Notes: a model not told the origin generated them from the sequence alone. 64,000 nt of DNA from JBGSMX01 sp963790405 (GCA_963790405.1 CAWBOJ010000007.1:1-64000); one strand, 5' to 3'. Shown: positions 36,427-46,654, numbered from the stretch's first letter. A program made the numbers and translations.

Positions 36427-37488
36427 GCGACATCACCTCCCCCACTCTCGGCGTCCGATCTCAAGCGACCGCGGCCGAGTCGGTCGAGCAGACGTCGACC
36501 ACTTCCGGAGATGCCGTCGGGCAGAAACAGCATCACAAGGATGATTACCAGGGCGTAGACGTCGGCTTCCCAATCCTGGACGATTGTCAGAGCGTCTCGC
36601 GATAGCCCGGGAAGCACGATGTCGGGATACGACACCATCGTCAGAAGCGCCGCAGCAAGCGCAGGTCCTACCAGCGAGCGTGTCCCGCCGAGAATCGCCA
36701 TCGCCAACAAGAATCACCGACAGGTGCAGCGAGAAGGTCGATGGCGACACGAAGCCCACGGTGCTCGCGTAGAGCGAGCCGGCGATTCCCGCGAAGACGG
36801 CCGAGATCGTGAAGACGCGCACCTTCAACCCGGTAAGATCGACACCGGAAGCCAGCGCACCCATCTCCGAGCCGTGCAGCGCAAGCATGGAACGACCCGG
36901 GCGACCCGACACGATGTTGCGAGAAATCAGTATCGCGACCGCCGCCGCAACCCAGACCAGCCAGTAGATGCTGCTGCGGCGTGTCGAATCTCAGCGAACC
37001 GATCGATGCAAACGGGATGCCCGAGAAGCCGTCGGGGCCCCCGGTGATCGCCGGAAAACTCGACGAATGCGATATGCATGATCTCACCGAAACCGAGCGT
37101 GGCCATCGCCAGATAGTGCCCCTTGAGGCGCAGGCTCGGCACCGCCAGCGCCACACCGCCAAGTGCCGTGACCACGATCGCGGCTCCTAGACCGACCAGC
37201 CACGGGTAGCCGAGCGTCGCCGTCACGTACGCCGACGACGTACGCGCCGAGACCGTAGAACCCGGCATGTCCCAGCGAGACCTGCCCGGCGTATCCGAAC
37301 AGCAGCGCCAGCCCAGTGACTATCAGCACGTTGATGCCCACGAACGTCAGGATCTTCAGCACGTAGCGCGCATCGGTACCCGTGACAAGCAGCGGCATGA
37401 TTGCCACGACCACGGCAGCCGCCAGCGTCAGGCCAGCGCCCACTCTACGGTTCGTTTCTCGGCGTGTCGTGGCTTTGGCCACCGTCAC
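36423..37488 (-). CDS. livM: Branched-chain amino-acid ABC transporter permease LivM (about four frameshifts)
   Basis: This inner-membrane permease is rebuilt from fragments. They are the N-terminal helices, GLALLFGYAGQVSLGHAGFYG, VPSLRLKGHYLAMATLGFGEI (the family signature), GGPDGFSGIP, GLKVRVFTISAVFAGIAGSLYA, and MAILGGTRSLVGPALAAALL with the C-terminal helix. Frame changes lie near 37240, 37040, 36955 and 36715. The GTG at 37488 overlaps the livH stop by four bases; a GTG at 37482 is an alternative. The stop overlaps livG. Confidence 0.9.
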
Positions 37489-38364
37489 ACCTTCTCCCGA
37501 CGGCGGCCGCCGAACAGTCCCTGGGGTCGCACGAACAGCACGAGCAACAGCACCAGAAGCGAGATCGCGTCTTTGTACGTCGAGGAGATGAAGGCGACCG
37601 AGAGGCTCTCGATCAGCCCGAGCATCAAACCTCCAAGTACCGCGGCGAACGGATTGCCGAGCCCGCCAAGAATCGCCGCGGCAAACCCCTTCACCCCGTA
37701 CCTCGGACCGACATCGAACGCCGTCTGCGTGAGAGGCGTCGTCGCAAGTCCCGCAAGTCCGCCGAGTGCGGCAGCCAAGGCAAACGACACCGTGACCATG
37801 ATCTTGGGATCGATACCCACGAGTCTGCGCGGCTGAACGATCGATCGCGCACGCGCGCATCGCTTTGCCGAAGCGGGTGCGCGAGTACATGAGCGTGAGC
37901 AGTCCCACCGCAATCGCTGCAATCCCGAAGATCCACAGCGACTGGCGCTCCAACGACGCACCAAGGATTCGGATCGAGCCTTCGCTGAACCGGGGCAGCG
38001 ATTTCTCGGTCGGCCCGAACACATGGCGAGCTAGCGACGAGAGCAGCATCGAACCGCCAACCGTGATGATGATGAGCGCGAGCGGATCCCCGTCTTTGCG
38101 CGGGCGGATTGCGAGCAGCTCGAACGCTATGCCGATGGCCGCCGTCGCAAGCACTCCCACGAGTCCGGCCAGCGGCAACGACAGACCGAGCGTGGTGTAC
38201 GCCCACACCGACAGCATGCCCCCGAGCATGACGAACTCGCCTTGCGCGAAGTTGATCACGCCGGTAGACGCATAGACGATCGTGAACCCGAGTGCGACAA
38301 GCGCGTAGATCGAGCCGTTCTTCAGGCCCGCCAGCGCGAATTGCAGCAGCTCAGGCGCACCCAC
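37485..38364 (-). CDS. livH: Branched-chain amino-acid ABC transporter permease LivH (one frameshift)
   Basis: This inner-membrane permease has LKNGSIYALVALGFTIVY and GVINFAQGEFVMLGG at the N-terminus, the usual LivH signature. After one frame change near 37845 come SFALAAALGGLAGL and GVKGFAAAILGGLGNPFAAVLGG. It ends with LVLLLVLFVRPQGLFG. The joined length is about 292 residues. Its partner LivM overlaps its stop. Confidence 0.93.
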
Positions 38365-38367
38365 GTA

Positions 38368-39581
38368 CTACTGTACCTCCTCGGCAAGCGTCCACTCGCC
38401 GCCCACGATCCGATACATGACCAGGTCATCCTCGGTCAGCCCGTTGTGGTCGTCTGCCGAGAAGTTGAACGTCCCGCCGATACCGATGAATCCGCTGGTC
38501 TTCTCGATCTCATCACGCAGAGCTACCGGGTCGATGTCGCCTTCGGGCATGCGCTCGAGCGCATCGACCACGATGTGCAGCGCATCGTACGCGTGACCCG
38601 CGAAGATATCGGGCTTGGAGCCGTACTCGGCCTCGTAGCGCGTGATGAAGTCGGTCGCCACGTCTGTAGGCCTCGGTGTCCTCGCCGTAGCTCTCGGGCA
38701 GCAGGATCCGACCTGCCGAGAACTCGAAGCCCTCGGCCGCATCTCCGGCACCCTCGATCAGCTCGACGCGCGCGTTGCCGGGAGCGCCGATGATGGCCGG
38801 GCACGGCGCGTCGAGCTTGTAGTCGACTACCGATCAGATCGTTCCAGTTCTGCAACACCGTCGCGGCTTCGCTGCCGGCGCCCCACAACCAGATCGTGTC
38901 CGCGCCGGCTGTGCGGATCTTGGTGAGCTGCGCCGTCATGTCGGCGTCACCGGCGTTGTAGGTCTCCTCGGCAACTATCTCGATGCCGTAGTCGCCGTCA
39001 TCTCCTTGGTCACCGCGATGCCGTCCGCACCGTACCCGCCGGAATCGGAGAGCAGCGCGATCTTTCGTGACACCCAGATCTTGCAGATACGCCGCGGTGA
39101 ACGGAACCACCAAGCGGTTCGGCCACGGTGTCTGGAATACCCACTCGCTGAACTCGTCGGTGATCACACTGCCACCGGCCATAGACACTTGCGCCACCTG
39201 GGAGCGCTCGATGTCTCCACGCATGCCCATCGTCTGCCCGGTGCCCGTTGCGCCCAGGATGGCGACGACGCCCTCCTGGTCGACAAGCTTGGTCACCGCA
39301 GCCTGGGCGTTGGCAGCGTCGGTTCCGTCGTCTTCGATCACGACCTCGATCTGACGACCGTTGACGCCGCCCTCTTCGTTGATCTTCGCCACTTCAAGAT
39401 CGATGGCGTTTCTCTCCGGAGTGCCAAGACCAGCGTAGCTGCCGGTCAGCGACACTACCGCGCCGATACGGATCGGCTCCGCATCGGTCTCAGACGACGA
39501 GGAGTCGCCCGAGGCACATCCAGCCAATACCGTTGTGGCCAACATCATCGCGACCACAGCAACACTCAGCGTGCGACGCAT
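38368..39581 (-). CDS. Branched-chain amino-acid ABC transporter substrate-binding lipoprotein LivJ-like, copy 1 (several frameshifts)
   Basis: The ATG at 39581, after AAGGGGG, gives a lipoprotein signal peptide ending in the lipobox LAGC. The periplasmic-binding core follows with IGAVVSLTGSYAGLG and GGVNGRQIEVVIEDD. Frame changes near 39065, 39005, 38830 and 38665 lead to the intact C-terminus FAGHAYDALHIVVDALE through DDLVMYRIVGGEW. It is closely similar to copy 2 directly upstream, so the pair is a tandem duplication. It would deliver branched or aromatic amino acids to LivHM. Confidence 0.9.
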
Positions 39582-39621
39582 CACTCGAGCGACCCCCTTG
39601 TCGTCCCGTATGAGTACAAGC

Positions 39622-40824
39622 CTACTCGGCGAGCACCCACACACCGTCTTTGATTTCGTACATCACGAGATCGTTCTCTGACATACCATTATGATCGTCC
39701 GCCGAATAGCTGAACGTTCCGCCGATACCGACGAAACCATCAGTGGCCTCGATAGCATCGCGCAGTTCGGCCGACGTGAAGCCCTCGTCGAGCGTCTTCA
39801 TCGCGTTCACGATGATATGCAGTGCATCGTAGGCGTGGCCCGCGAACGTGTCGGGAGCCTTGCCGTACTTCTCGGTGTAGCGATCGATGAAGTCCGTAGC
39901 GACTGTGTACTCCTCGGTGTCCTCACCGTAGGTCTCAGGGAGGAGAATCTTGCCAGCAGCGAACTTGAAGCCCTCGGCAGCGTCGCCGGCACCCTCAGCA
40001 AACTCGGTGCGCGCGTTGCCGTGGGTCCCGAACAGAGGGATCGTCAAACCCAGATCCTTCATGTTCGTTGCGACAATCGAGGCCTCCTTGCCTGCCGTAC
40101 ACATGACGACGGCCTCTGCACCCGCACTCTGGATCTTCGTGAGCTGAACGCTCATGTCGGTATCCCCGGGGTTGAACGACTCGGTTGCAACAACCTCTAG
40201 CCCGGCACCTGGCGCTTCGGCTGCCATGACGGCCGCGCCGTCGGCACCAAATCCGCCACTGTCGGCGATGATACCGATCTTCGTGATGCCCTGATCCGCG
40301 ATATAGGCAAATTCGAACGGTATCACGAGAGCGTTCGACCACGGCGTCTGGAAGACCAGCGGATCGAACTCGGCTGTGATGACCGTACCACCGGCTACAG
40401 AGACCTGCGGGATGCCCGCACGGTCAATCTCCTGGCGCATGCCCATCGTGCCACCAGTACCTGTCGCTCCGATGATGGCCAGGACACCGTCCTTGTCGAT
40501 CAGGCTGGTCGTGACTGTGACCGCCTGCTCGGCCTCCGTCGCGTCATCTTCGATGATGACCTCGATATGGTGACCATTGACGCCCCCAGCGTCGTTGATC
40601 GCCTCTACTTCCATTTCGATCGTGTTCTTCTCCGGCTCACCCAAACCCGCGTACGTGCCGCTCAGCGACAGTACCGCCCCGATGCGGTAGGGTTCCTTCA
40701 CCTCTTCCGCACTAGTGTCACCGCTTGTCCCGTCACTGTCGGATGACGTGCATCCGGCCAGTGGCACGATGGCGAGTGCGAGAATGAGGGCCAGTGCGAG
40801 CAGAACTCTTGACGCTGCTCTCAT
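39622..40824 (-). CDS. Branched-chain amino-acid ABC transporter substrate-binding lipoprotein LivJ-like, copy 2
   Basis: This intact 400-residue extracytoplasmic binding lipoprotein has a signal peptide with the lipobox LAGC (C near residue 24). The Peripla_BP_6 fold carries IGAVLSLSGTYAGLG, IIGATGTGGTMGMR and TFAGHAYDALHIIVNAM. A GGGAGG ribosome-binding site precedes the ATG. It lies between the ACT gene and its tandem paralogue. The two share most motifs but differ along their length, so they may differ in ligand. Ligand identity cannot be read from the sequence. Confidence 0.94.
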   Translation of the reverse strand: MRAASRVLLALALILALAIVPLAGCTSSDSDGTSGDTSAEEVKEPYRIGAVLSLSGTYAGLGEPEKNTIEMEVEAINDAGGVNGHHIEVIIEDDATEAEQAVTVTTSLIDKDGVLAIIGATGTGGTMGMRQEIDRAGIPQVSVAGGTVITAEFDPLVFQTPWSNALVIPFEFAYIADQGITKIGIIADSGGFGADGAAVMAAEAPGAGLEVVATESFNPGDTDMSVQLTKIQSAGAEAVVMCTAGKEASIVATNMKDLGLTIPLFGTHGNARTEFAEGAGDAAEGFKFAAGKILLPETYGEDTEEYTVATDFIDRYTEKYGKAPDTFAGHAYDALHIIVNAMKTLDEGFTSAELRDAIEATDGFVGIGGTFSYSADDHNGMSENDLVMYEIKDGVWVLAE

Positions 40825-40875
40825 GACTCCCTACCTCCCTGATGTTGACTCCGCCAATACTATTGGATACCGACC

Positions 40876-41295
40876 CTACTGCAGGCCGGCTATCTCCTCA
40901 TGTGAGACCAACTGCACCGGCTGGTCCTCGAGCAATCGTAGTGCGCGGTCCACGTCCCCGACGTTGATGACGACGTAGGTCGAGACCAGCGAGTACACGT
41001 ATTCGATGTTCACGCCGGCACTCGAAACGACTCTCAGAACCTTCGCAAGCGCTCCAGGAGCGTCATCGAGTTTGATGCAGATGACCTCGGATTCCTTGAC
41101 GGTGAACCCCGCGTCTCTCAGTGCGGCGAGCCCCTCGACGGGCTTGTCGACCACCAGCCTGAGAATCCCGTACTCGGCAGTATCCGAGACTGAGAACCCC
41201 CGGATGTTCACACCGCTCGCGCCCAGGATCTCGGTCACCTCGCTGACGCGGCCCGCCTTGTTCTCGATGAACACTGACAGCTGGTGGACCTTCAT
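40876..41295 (-). CDS. Tandem ACT-domain protein, copy 1
   Basis: This protein of about 139 residues consists of two ACT domains. The first begins MKVHQLSVFIENKAGRVSEV and the second VICIKLDDAPGALAKVL. ACT domains bind amino acids, so a regulatory or sensing role is likely. The ATG at 41295 overlaps the iorB stop (ATGA). The gene sits between iorB and the liv genes. A homologous gene with the same order beside a paaK gene lies at 58.4-58.8 kb. Confidence 0.87.
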   Translation of the reverse strand: MKVHQLSVFIENKAGRVSEVTEILGASGVNIRGFSVSDTAEYGILRLVVDKPVEGLAALRDAGFTVKESEVICIKLDDAPGALAKVLRVVSSAGVNIEYVYSLVSTYVVINVGDVDRALRLLEDQPVQLVSHEEIAGLQ

Positions 41296-41883
41296 CGCAT
41301 GCACTCCCCCTCAAGACACGCTCGTCGCCCCAACTCGAATGCGCGTAGGTTCACATCCACCGTCTTGGCTGGCACGCGCGCGCCTATTGTCTCCTGCCAC
41401 AGCTCTTCCGGGAAACCCAGACCCGTGGACAGAGCACCCAGGAGCACTACGTTTGCGGACTTGGGGCTTCCGGCCTCACACGCGAGCTCCTCGGCGTCGA
41501 GAAAGATCGCACCCTCGACAGCCAGAGCCGCTTCGAGGCCATCGGGGCGCTCGGCCGCGCCGATCAGCACGGGCAGCGGGTCTATCACCCGTGTGTTCAC
41601 GAGCAGCCGGCCCTCGGGCTTGACCCATTGAAGCTTACGCGCAGCCTCCATCAGCTCGAATGCGACCAGATGATCCGCACGACCCAGATCGGTAAGCGGT
41701 GAGATAGATCTTCTCGCCGAAGCGAACCACCGTGTCCACCGACCCACCACGTTGCGCCATGCCGTGAACTTCGGAAAGCTTCACATCCAGTCCGGCAGCC
41801 ACGGCTACCTTGGCGAGCACGTCAGCGGCGAGGATGGTGCCTTGCCCCCCTACCCCGGTGAGCATGACCGTCGTAGGCTCCAT
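41292..41883 (-). CDS. iorB: Indolepyruvate:ferredoxin oxidoreductase beta subunit IorB (one frameshift)
   Basis: IorB is the gamma-type subunit of the 2-oxoacid oxidoreductase. The N-terminus MEPTTVMLTGVGGQGTILAADVLAKVA and SEVHGMAQRGGSV are family hallmarks. The frame shifts near 41697 and continues LGRADHLVAFELMEAAR to CLEGECMR. The joined length is about 197 residues. The ATG overlaps the iorA stop by one base and the stop overlaps the ACT gene, so the genes are probably translated in series. Confidence 0.93.
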
Positions 41884-43634
41884 CACACGCCTCCGATGTC
41901 GCAGGCAGGACCCGCCGGTTCGATCGCGTCGAACTTGCACACGCTCACGCACTGTTCGCATCCTACGCACAGCGTCATGTCGATAGTGGCCTTGTCACCT
42001 TCGACAAGACTAATCGCGGGGCAACCGAGCTTGATGCACGCGCCGCACGCGGTGCAAGAATCATCGTTGACGGCAAACGGCTGCTCCTTCTCGCGGATCA
42101 GAAGCGCGCATGGCGCCTTGCTCACCACGACCGACAGCCCCTCGCGCTTCACCTCTTCGCGCAGCACAGCCCGCGTCGCAGCTATGTCATGGGGGTCGAC
42201 AGTGCGCACGGTGTCGATGCCCAGTGCGTCACACAGCTTCTCGACGTCGACCTCCGTTGACTGTTCGCCCATCAGCGTGCGTCCCATGAGAGGATTGCCC
42301 TGGTGGCCGGTCATTGCGGTGATGCGATTGTCCAAGATGATCGCAACTCCCGAACCACCGTTGTATGCGATATTCGCCAGACCCGTGATCCCGCTGTGCG
42401 CGAAGGTCGAGTCGCCGATGACACAGACGACGGGACGGTCTTTCACTCCTCCGGCGAGGTTCGCACCGTGCATCATTCCAATGCTCGCACCCATGCACAC
42501 GCACGAGTCCATCTGTGCCAGCGGAGGCAGCGCCCCGAGCGTGTAGCACCCGATATCCCCCGTCACGACAGCATTTACGGAACGCAACGCGTAGTACAGT
42601 CCTCTGTGAGGACACCCGGGACACATGAGCGGGGGCCTGCCGGGCAGACCCTCGACCGCATTGCGTAGCACCGGACCGGAGACCCCAAAGGCACGACCGA
42701 CCGTGTCGGGAGACAGTTCTCCGTCCGCCGGCAGCGCTACATCGTCAATCTCGACACCGAGCGCCGCGATATGGGTGCGCAGGTAGCGGTCTGCTTCCTC
42801 GACCACGGCTACTCGATCGACCTGTTTCGCAAACGCACGTATCGCGTCATCAGGCAGCGGGAATGACAGCCCGATCTTCAGTATCGAGGCCTCGGGCAGT
42901 GCCTCCCTCACGTAGTTGTAAGAGATCCCGGACGTGATCACCCCGAGTTCGCGCGACCGCACTTCAACGCGATTCGGCGCGTTGTCCACGGCCCACGCCG
43001 CAACCTCCCGCACCCGCCGATCAAGATCGACTCGCCGCACGCGAGCGTTGCCCGGCATCATCACCCACTTGGAAACGTCCGACTCAAACGGCACCGAATC
43101 CACCGTTTGGCGCTCGCCAACCTCGACCAAACCTTTCGAGTGAGAGATGCGCGTCGTAGAACGAACGATGACGGGTAGATCGGATTTCTCCGAAAGCTCG
43201 AACGCGAGCTTCGTGAATTCCAAGGCTTCCGTTGAGTCCGAAGGCTCCAGGATCGGAATGCGCGCAAAGGGGCCCCAGTTGCGCGAGTCTTGCTCGTTTT
43301 GCGACGAGTGCATCCCGGGGTCGTCTGCCACCAGGATCACGAGCCCGCCCCCTACCCCGGTGTACGCGAGAGTGAACAGGGGGTCAGCCGCGACGTTCAC
43401 GCCCACATGCTTCATCGTGACCAACACGCGAGCACCGACCATGCTCGCGCCTGCAGCTACCTCGAGGGCGACCTTTTCGTTGGGAGCCCATTCGGCGTGC
43501 ACGTCAGGGAGTTTGACGAAGCGTTCGAGAGTCTCGGTCGATGGCGTTCCGGGATAGCCCACGCCAAGTACGGCGCCCGCTTCCCACGCACCGCGAGCGA
43601 CCGCTTCGTTACCGGAAAGGAGCGTACGCGCCAC
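41883..43634 (-). CDS. iorA: Indolepyruvate:ferredoxin oxidoreductase alpha subunit IorA
   Basis: This thiamine-diphosphate enzyme oxidises aryl pyruvates (from Trp, Phe and Tyr) to aryl-acetyl-CoA, reducing ferredoxin, in anaerobes. The intact 583 residues carry LLSGNEAVARGAWEAG at the N-terminus, GYPGTPSTE, the ThDP region CPGCPHRGLYYAL with GDIGCYTLG, and a C-terminal two-cluster ferredoxin domain (CTACGACIKLGCP and CVGCEQCVSVC). The GTG start follows GGAAAGGAG. A TATCAT -10 candidate lies about 40 bases upstream. It heads the iorAB-ACT-liv-paaK run. Confidence 0.95.
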   Translation of the reverse strand: MARTLLSGNEAVARGAWEAGAVLGVGYPGTPSTETLERFVKLPDVHAEWAPNEKVALEVAAGASMVGARVLVTMKHVGVNVAADPLFTLAYTGVGGGLVILVADDPGMHSSQNEQDSRNWGPFARIPILEPSDSTEALEFTKLAFELSEKSDLPVIVRSTTRISHSKGLVEVGERQTVDSVPFESDVSKWVMMPGNARVRRVDLDRRVREVAAWAVDNAPNRVEVRSRELGVITSGISYNYVREALPEASILKIGLSFPLPDDAIRAFAKQVDRVAVVEEADRYLRTHIAALGVEIDDVALPADGELSPDTVGRAFGVSGPVLRNAVEGLPGRPPLMCPGCPHRGLYYALRSVNAVVTGDIGCYTLGALPPLAQMDSCVCMGASIGMMHGANLAGGVKDRPVVCVIGDSTFAHSGITGLANIAYNGGSGVAIILDNRITAMTGHQGNPLMGRTLMGEQSTEVDVEKLCDALGIDTVRTVDPHDIAATRAVLREEVKREGLSVVVSKAPCALLIREKEQPFAVNDDSCTACGACIKLGCPAISLVEGDKATIDMTLCVGCEQCVSVCKFDAIEPAGPACDIGGV

Positions 43635-43672
43635 TCGTCGCCTTCCGTGCCCGCTCGGTCAGGAATGGACGC

Positions 43673-43678
43673 ATGATA
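43673..43678 (-). promoter_or_regulatory. Candidate -10 (TATCAT) upstream of iorA
   Basis: Read on the - strand the sequence is TGGTATCATG. The same TGGTATCAT string occurs upstream of the NlpC/P60 gene at 45001-45006. No convincing -35 was found. Confidence 0.35.
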
Positions 43679-43764
43679 CCACAGAGAAACCGCAGAAAGA
43701 GCGCGTAATCCTGCCAGCGGCACTCATGGAAGCGTGTACGGCACAACGCTCAAGGGCTGCCCCG

Positions 43765-44933
43765 TCAGAAGCGTGAAGCTCCCACGTAATCACCGCTACT
43801 GTTGATGCGATCGATCAGAGAGTCGACTCGCACGGTCGCTCCGGTGTAGGGCGCGTGCAAGAAGTTGCCTGATCCGGCGTAGATACCTACATGGTGCACC
43901 ATGTTCGGATCGCCGCCGTAGCCGAAGAACACGAGGTCGCCCTCGACCAGGACATCCAGCCGATCGGCGGGGATATGCGCGCCAGAACGGAACTGCGACC
44001 GGCTCGAGCGCGGGATCGCGATACCGATTTGCGCATACACGTACTGTGTCAGGCCGGAACAATCGAACCCGCTCGGCGACGATCCGCCCCATACATACGG
44101 AACGCCGATGTAGGCCAGCCCTGCGTTCAGGGCTTCAGGGTGCCCGGGACCGAGCGATCCGATGTCTACGGGCGTGGGAGGCGAGTTCGCCCCGGAAGTA
44201 GTCGCGCTTGAGGCCGTGCGCTGTGCGGCCTCGGCAGCCAGCCGCGCGGCCTCGGCGGCCTGACGAGCCCGTTCCTCGGCAAGAAGCCTTTGACGCTCCT
44301 CTTCCTCCGCAATCAGACCCGAGACCTCTTCGTTGAGACCCGAAACGTAGGATTCCTGCGTCGCCACTGCATCTTCCATCTGGGCCTTCTTCACCTTGGC
44401 CTCGGCTCGCAGTTGCGCCTGCTCTTCCTCGCGACGCTCGAGAGCGTGCTCGGTCTTCTGCACCTCGGCACGCGCATCTTTGACACCCGCTATCAGCGAC
44501 GCGTCGTTGCGACCGATTCGACTGAGCCACTCCATGCGAGTCAGGAAGTCTTGGAACGACGTCGTGCCGAGGAGAACCTCAAGAATCGTCGACGTTTCCA
44601 TTGCGGTAGATGCCCTCGGCCCGCTGTTCCAGAAGATCGGTCGCTGCCGAGAGCTGAGCATCCGCCTTGCTCCAACTCGACTCGCGTCTGGGCGATCTCG
44701 TCGCGCGTCTGTTGCAGTTCGTCGGTGATCGCGTAGTACTCCTCGGTCCGCAGCTCGAGCTGAGTCGCCAGACCCTGGAGTTCTGCTTGAGCAGCCGCAG
44801 CTTCTGCCTGTTTCGCCTCGATTTCGGGCGTTGACGGCGCGCCGAAAACGGCAATCGGAGTGCGAGCACAAGGATGGCGACGGTCAGTACCGTCGCGGCG
44901 AGACGCCTCGATCTGCGTCGTATGGAGCTTCAC
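43765..44933 (-). CDS. Secreted coiled-coil NlpC/P60 peptidoglycan endopeptidase (N-terminal frameshifts)
   Basis: This cell-wall hydrolase cuts peptidoglycan peptides. An N-terminal export signal (RRLAATVLTVAILVLALRL, in a shifted frame) is followed by a long coiled coil (STPEIEAKQAEAAAAQAELQ onward) and an Ala/Glu-rich stretch. The NlpC/P60 domain has the catalytic Cys in PSGFDCSGLTQYVY, the His in MVHHVGIYAGSG and the polar residue in FLHAPYTG. Frame changes lie near 44900, 44850, 44670 and 44590; the C-terminal 300 residues are intact. The GTG at 44933 follows GGAGG. It is divergent from an RlpA-like gene. Confidence 0.87.
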
Positions 44934-45000
44934 ACTACCTCCGGCTGCGTCGTATGGTGCGTACGAGGATGCGGCTCCTGCCGGTCGAAACACCGGGTAG

Positions 45001-45006
45001 ATGATA
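45001..45006 (-). promoter_or_regulatory. Candidate -10 (TATCAT) for the NlpC/P60 gene
   Basis: On the - strand this reads TGGTATCATC, identical over nine bases to the element upstream of iorA. It lies about 65 bases before the GTG start in the divergent intergenic region. Confidence 0.35.
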
Positions 45007-45038
45007 CCATAGATACGGCATCGCCCCTGTTCGGAGCA

Positions 45039-46131
45039 GTGACTCCAAGAGCGGGAACGGACGCGGATGCGCACACCGATATCGCAGCATCGATCACACT
45101 ACTGGTCGCCATCACGCTCGTCGTCGGCGTGGTTCCGGGCGTGCAGCTGCTCCCTCTCGGTCGATCCGCAGCTCGACTCCGACCTTGACGCAGCCCGCGA
45201 CCGAGCACTCGAACTCGAGGCGCAGATCGAGGAGCTTCGCGGCGAACGCATCGCGCTCGAAGAGCGGATCAGACGTCACAAACCAGCGAATCTTCAAACA
45301 GCAAGAGCTCCTCGCCGGAGTGCGCGCGAGATCTCTCCGAAGCCCGAGCAGCCTACAGGGCTCGTATCGTACGTATCTACAAGGCAAGGATCGTCGACCC
45401 GATCAGCGATCCTGCTCAACGCACGACTCAATTTCGGACCTCTACGCTCGGGCAATGATGCTTTCTCGAATCTCCGCGCGAGACAAGGCTGCCTACAACG
45501 ACGCCTCGATCGCGACCCACGAAGCCGAGTACCAGGCGACGGTCTTGGACGATTTCAAGCGCCAGGATGTCGAGCTGCGGCAGATCCAGACCAACAGCAT
45601 GCGCCGCTTGATACGGCTCTCGTCGAGCAAAACGCGCTCATAGCCAAGCTCACAGACCAAGCCCGCGCTCAGACTCGTCGCCGTACAGACCCAAAACACG
45701 CTCTCGCGACAGCAGTGGCAAGACAGCTCGATTCCCGTGGGCGGATCGATCGAGACCACGCAGGCCGTCGTTGAACCATACCTCGACCGCACCTACACCG
45801 TAGCGGCCCACCAGCCGAAACGATACCGGCAGCACCTCAGAGCCGAAGACGATGGTGTGCTCATGGTATGGCAATGAGTTCAACGGACGCCCCACCGCAT
45901 CGGGTCAGATCTTCAACGAAGAAGACCTGACGTGCGCATCTCGTACACTGCCGTTCGGGACTCGACTCGCGTTCACGCCGAGGCGCTCTTAGAATCGTGG
46001 TCGTCGTGAACGACCGGGGGCCGTTCATCGTCAGGTCGCGATCTCGACCTTTCAAGGCAGCGGCCCGCCTGCTCGGGCTTTAGCGGCGTCGAACCGGTAC
46101 AGCGGAGTTCGTCGAAGCACGTGCGCAGTAG
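45039..46131 (+). CDS. Secreted coiled-coil protein with C-terminal RlpA-like/3D double-psi beta-barrel (many frameshifts)
   Basis: A membrane or signal segment (ITLLVAITLVVGVVPG) follows a GTG at about 45039. Coiled-coil fragments come next (ARDRALELEAQIEELRGERI, ISARDKAAYNDASIATHEAEY). The C-terminus reads CSWYGNEFNGRPTASGQIFN and SRTLPFGTRL, then VVVVNDRGPF, an RlpA-type domain, ending near 46131. At least six frame changes interrupt it. RlpA relatives are septal or polar lytic transglycosylases. Together with the divergent NlpC gene it suggests a cell-wall remodelling pair. The start is tentative. Confidence 0.68.
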
Positions 46132-46138
46132 ACACCCG

Positions 46139-46654
46139 TCAGGTCACGTGAATGAGCGACACGATCTCCACGTCACCGAGCTTCGAGCGCCCGCCGAGAA
46201 AGTCCAGCTCGATCAGGAATGCGAACCCTGCCAACGTAGCTCCCGTCGATGTTGCGAGCATCGCCTTGGCCGCAGCCGTACCACCGGTCGCGAGCACATC
46301 ATCGACGATGAGCACTACGTCATCCGGAGTGATCGCATCGAGATGCATCTCGAGCGTGTCCGTACCGTACTCGAGCTCATACTCGGCTTTCGTGGTCTCC
46401 CAGGGCAGCTTCCCCGGCTTCCGCGCAGGTATGAAGCCCGCACCCAGCTTGTAGGCCAGAGCGCCCCCGAAGATGAAGCCGCGAGCCTCGGCACCAAGGA
46501 CCTTCGTGACACCCGCGTCCGCATACTCCGAGGCAATCGTGTCGATGGCCGCTCGGAACCCATCGGGATTGGCAAGAAGCGGCGTGATGTCTTTGAAGAT
46601 AACCCCTGCCTGCGGAAAGTCAGGGATGTCGCGTATCAGGCTGCTGAGATCCAC
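46139..46654 (-). CDS. apt: Adenine phosphoribosyltransferase Apt
   Basis: Apt salvages adenine to AMP with PRPP. The frame is intact, with FPQAGVIFKDITPLL, LGAEARGFIFG and the PRPP-binding loop VLIVDDVLATGGTA. The GTG at 46654, behind GAGGAGG, was chosen because it gives MDLSSLIRDIPDFPQ and 171 residues, the usual length. The frame is open further upstream but without family residues. hpt lies about 1 kb upstream on the same strand, and a purine permease is at 30.5-31.9 kb. Confidence 0.95.
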   Translation of the reverse strand: MDLSSLIRDIPDFPQAGVIFKDITPLLANPDGFRAAIDTIASEYADAGVTKVLGAEARGFIFGGALAYKLGAGFIPARKPGKLPWETTKAEYELEYGTDTLEMHLDAITPDDVVLIVDDVLATGGTAAAKAMLATSTGATLAGFAFLIELDFLGGRSKLGDVEIVSLIHVT

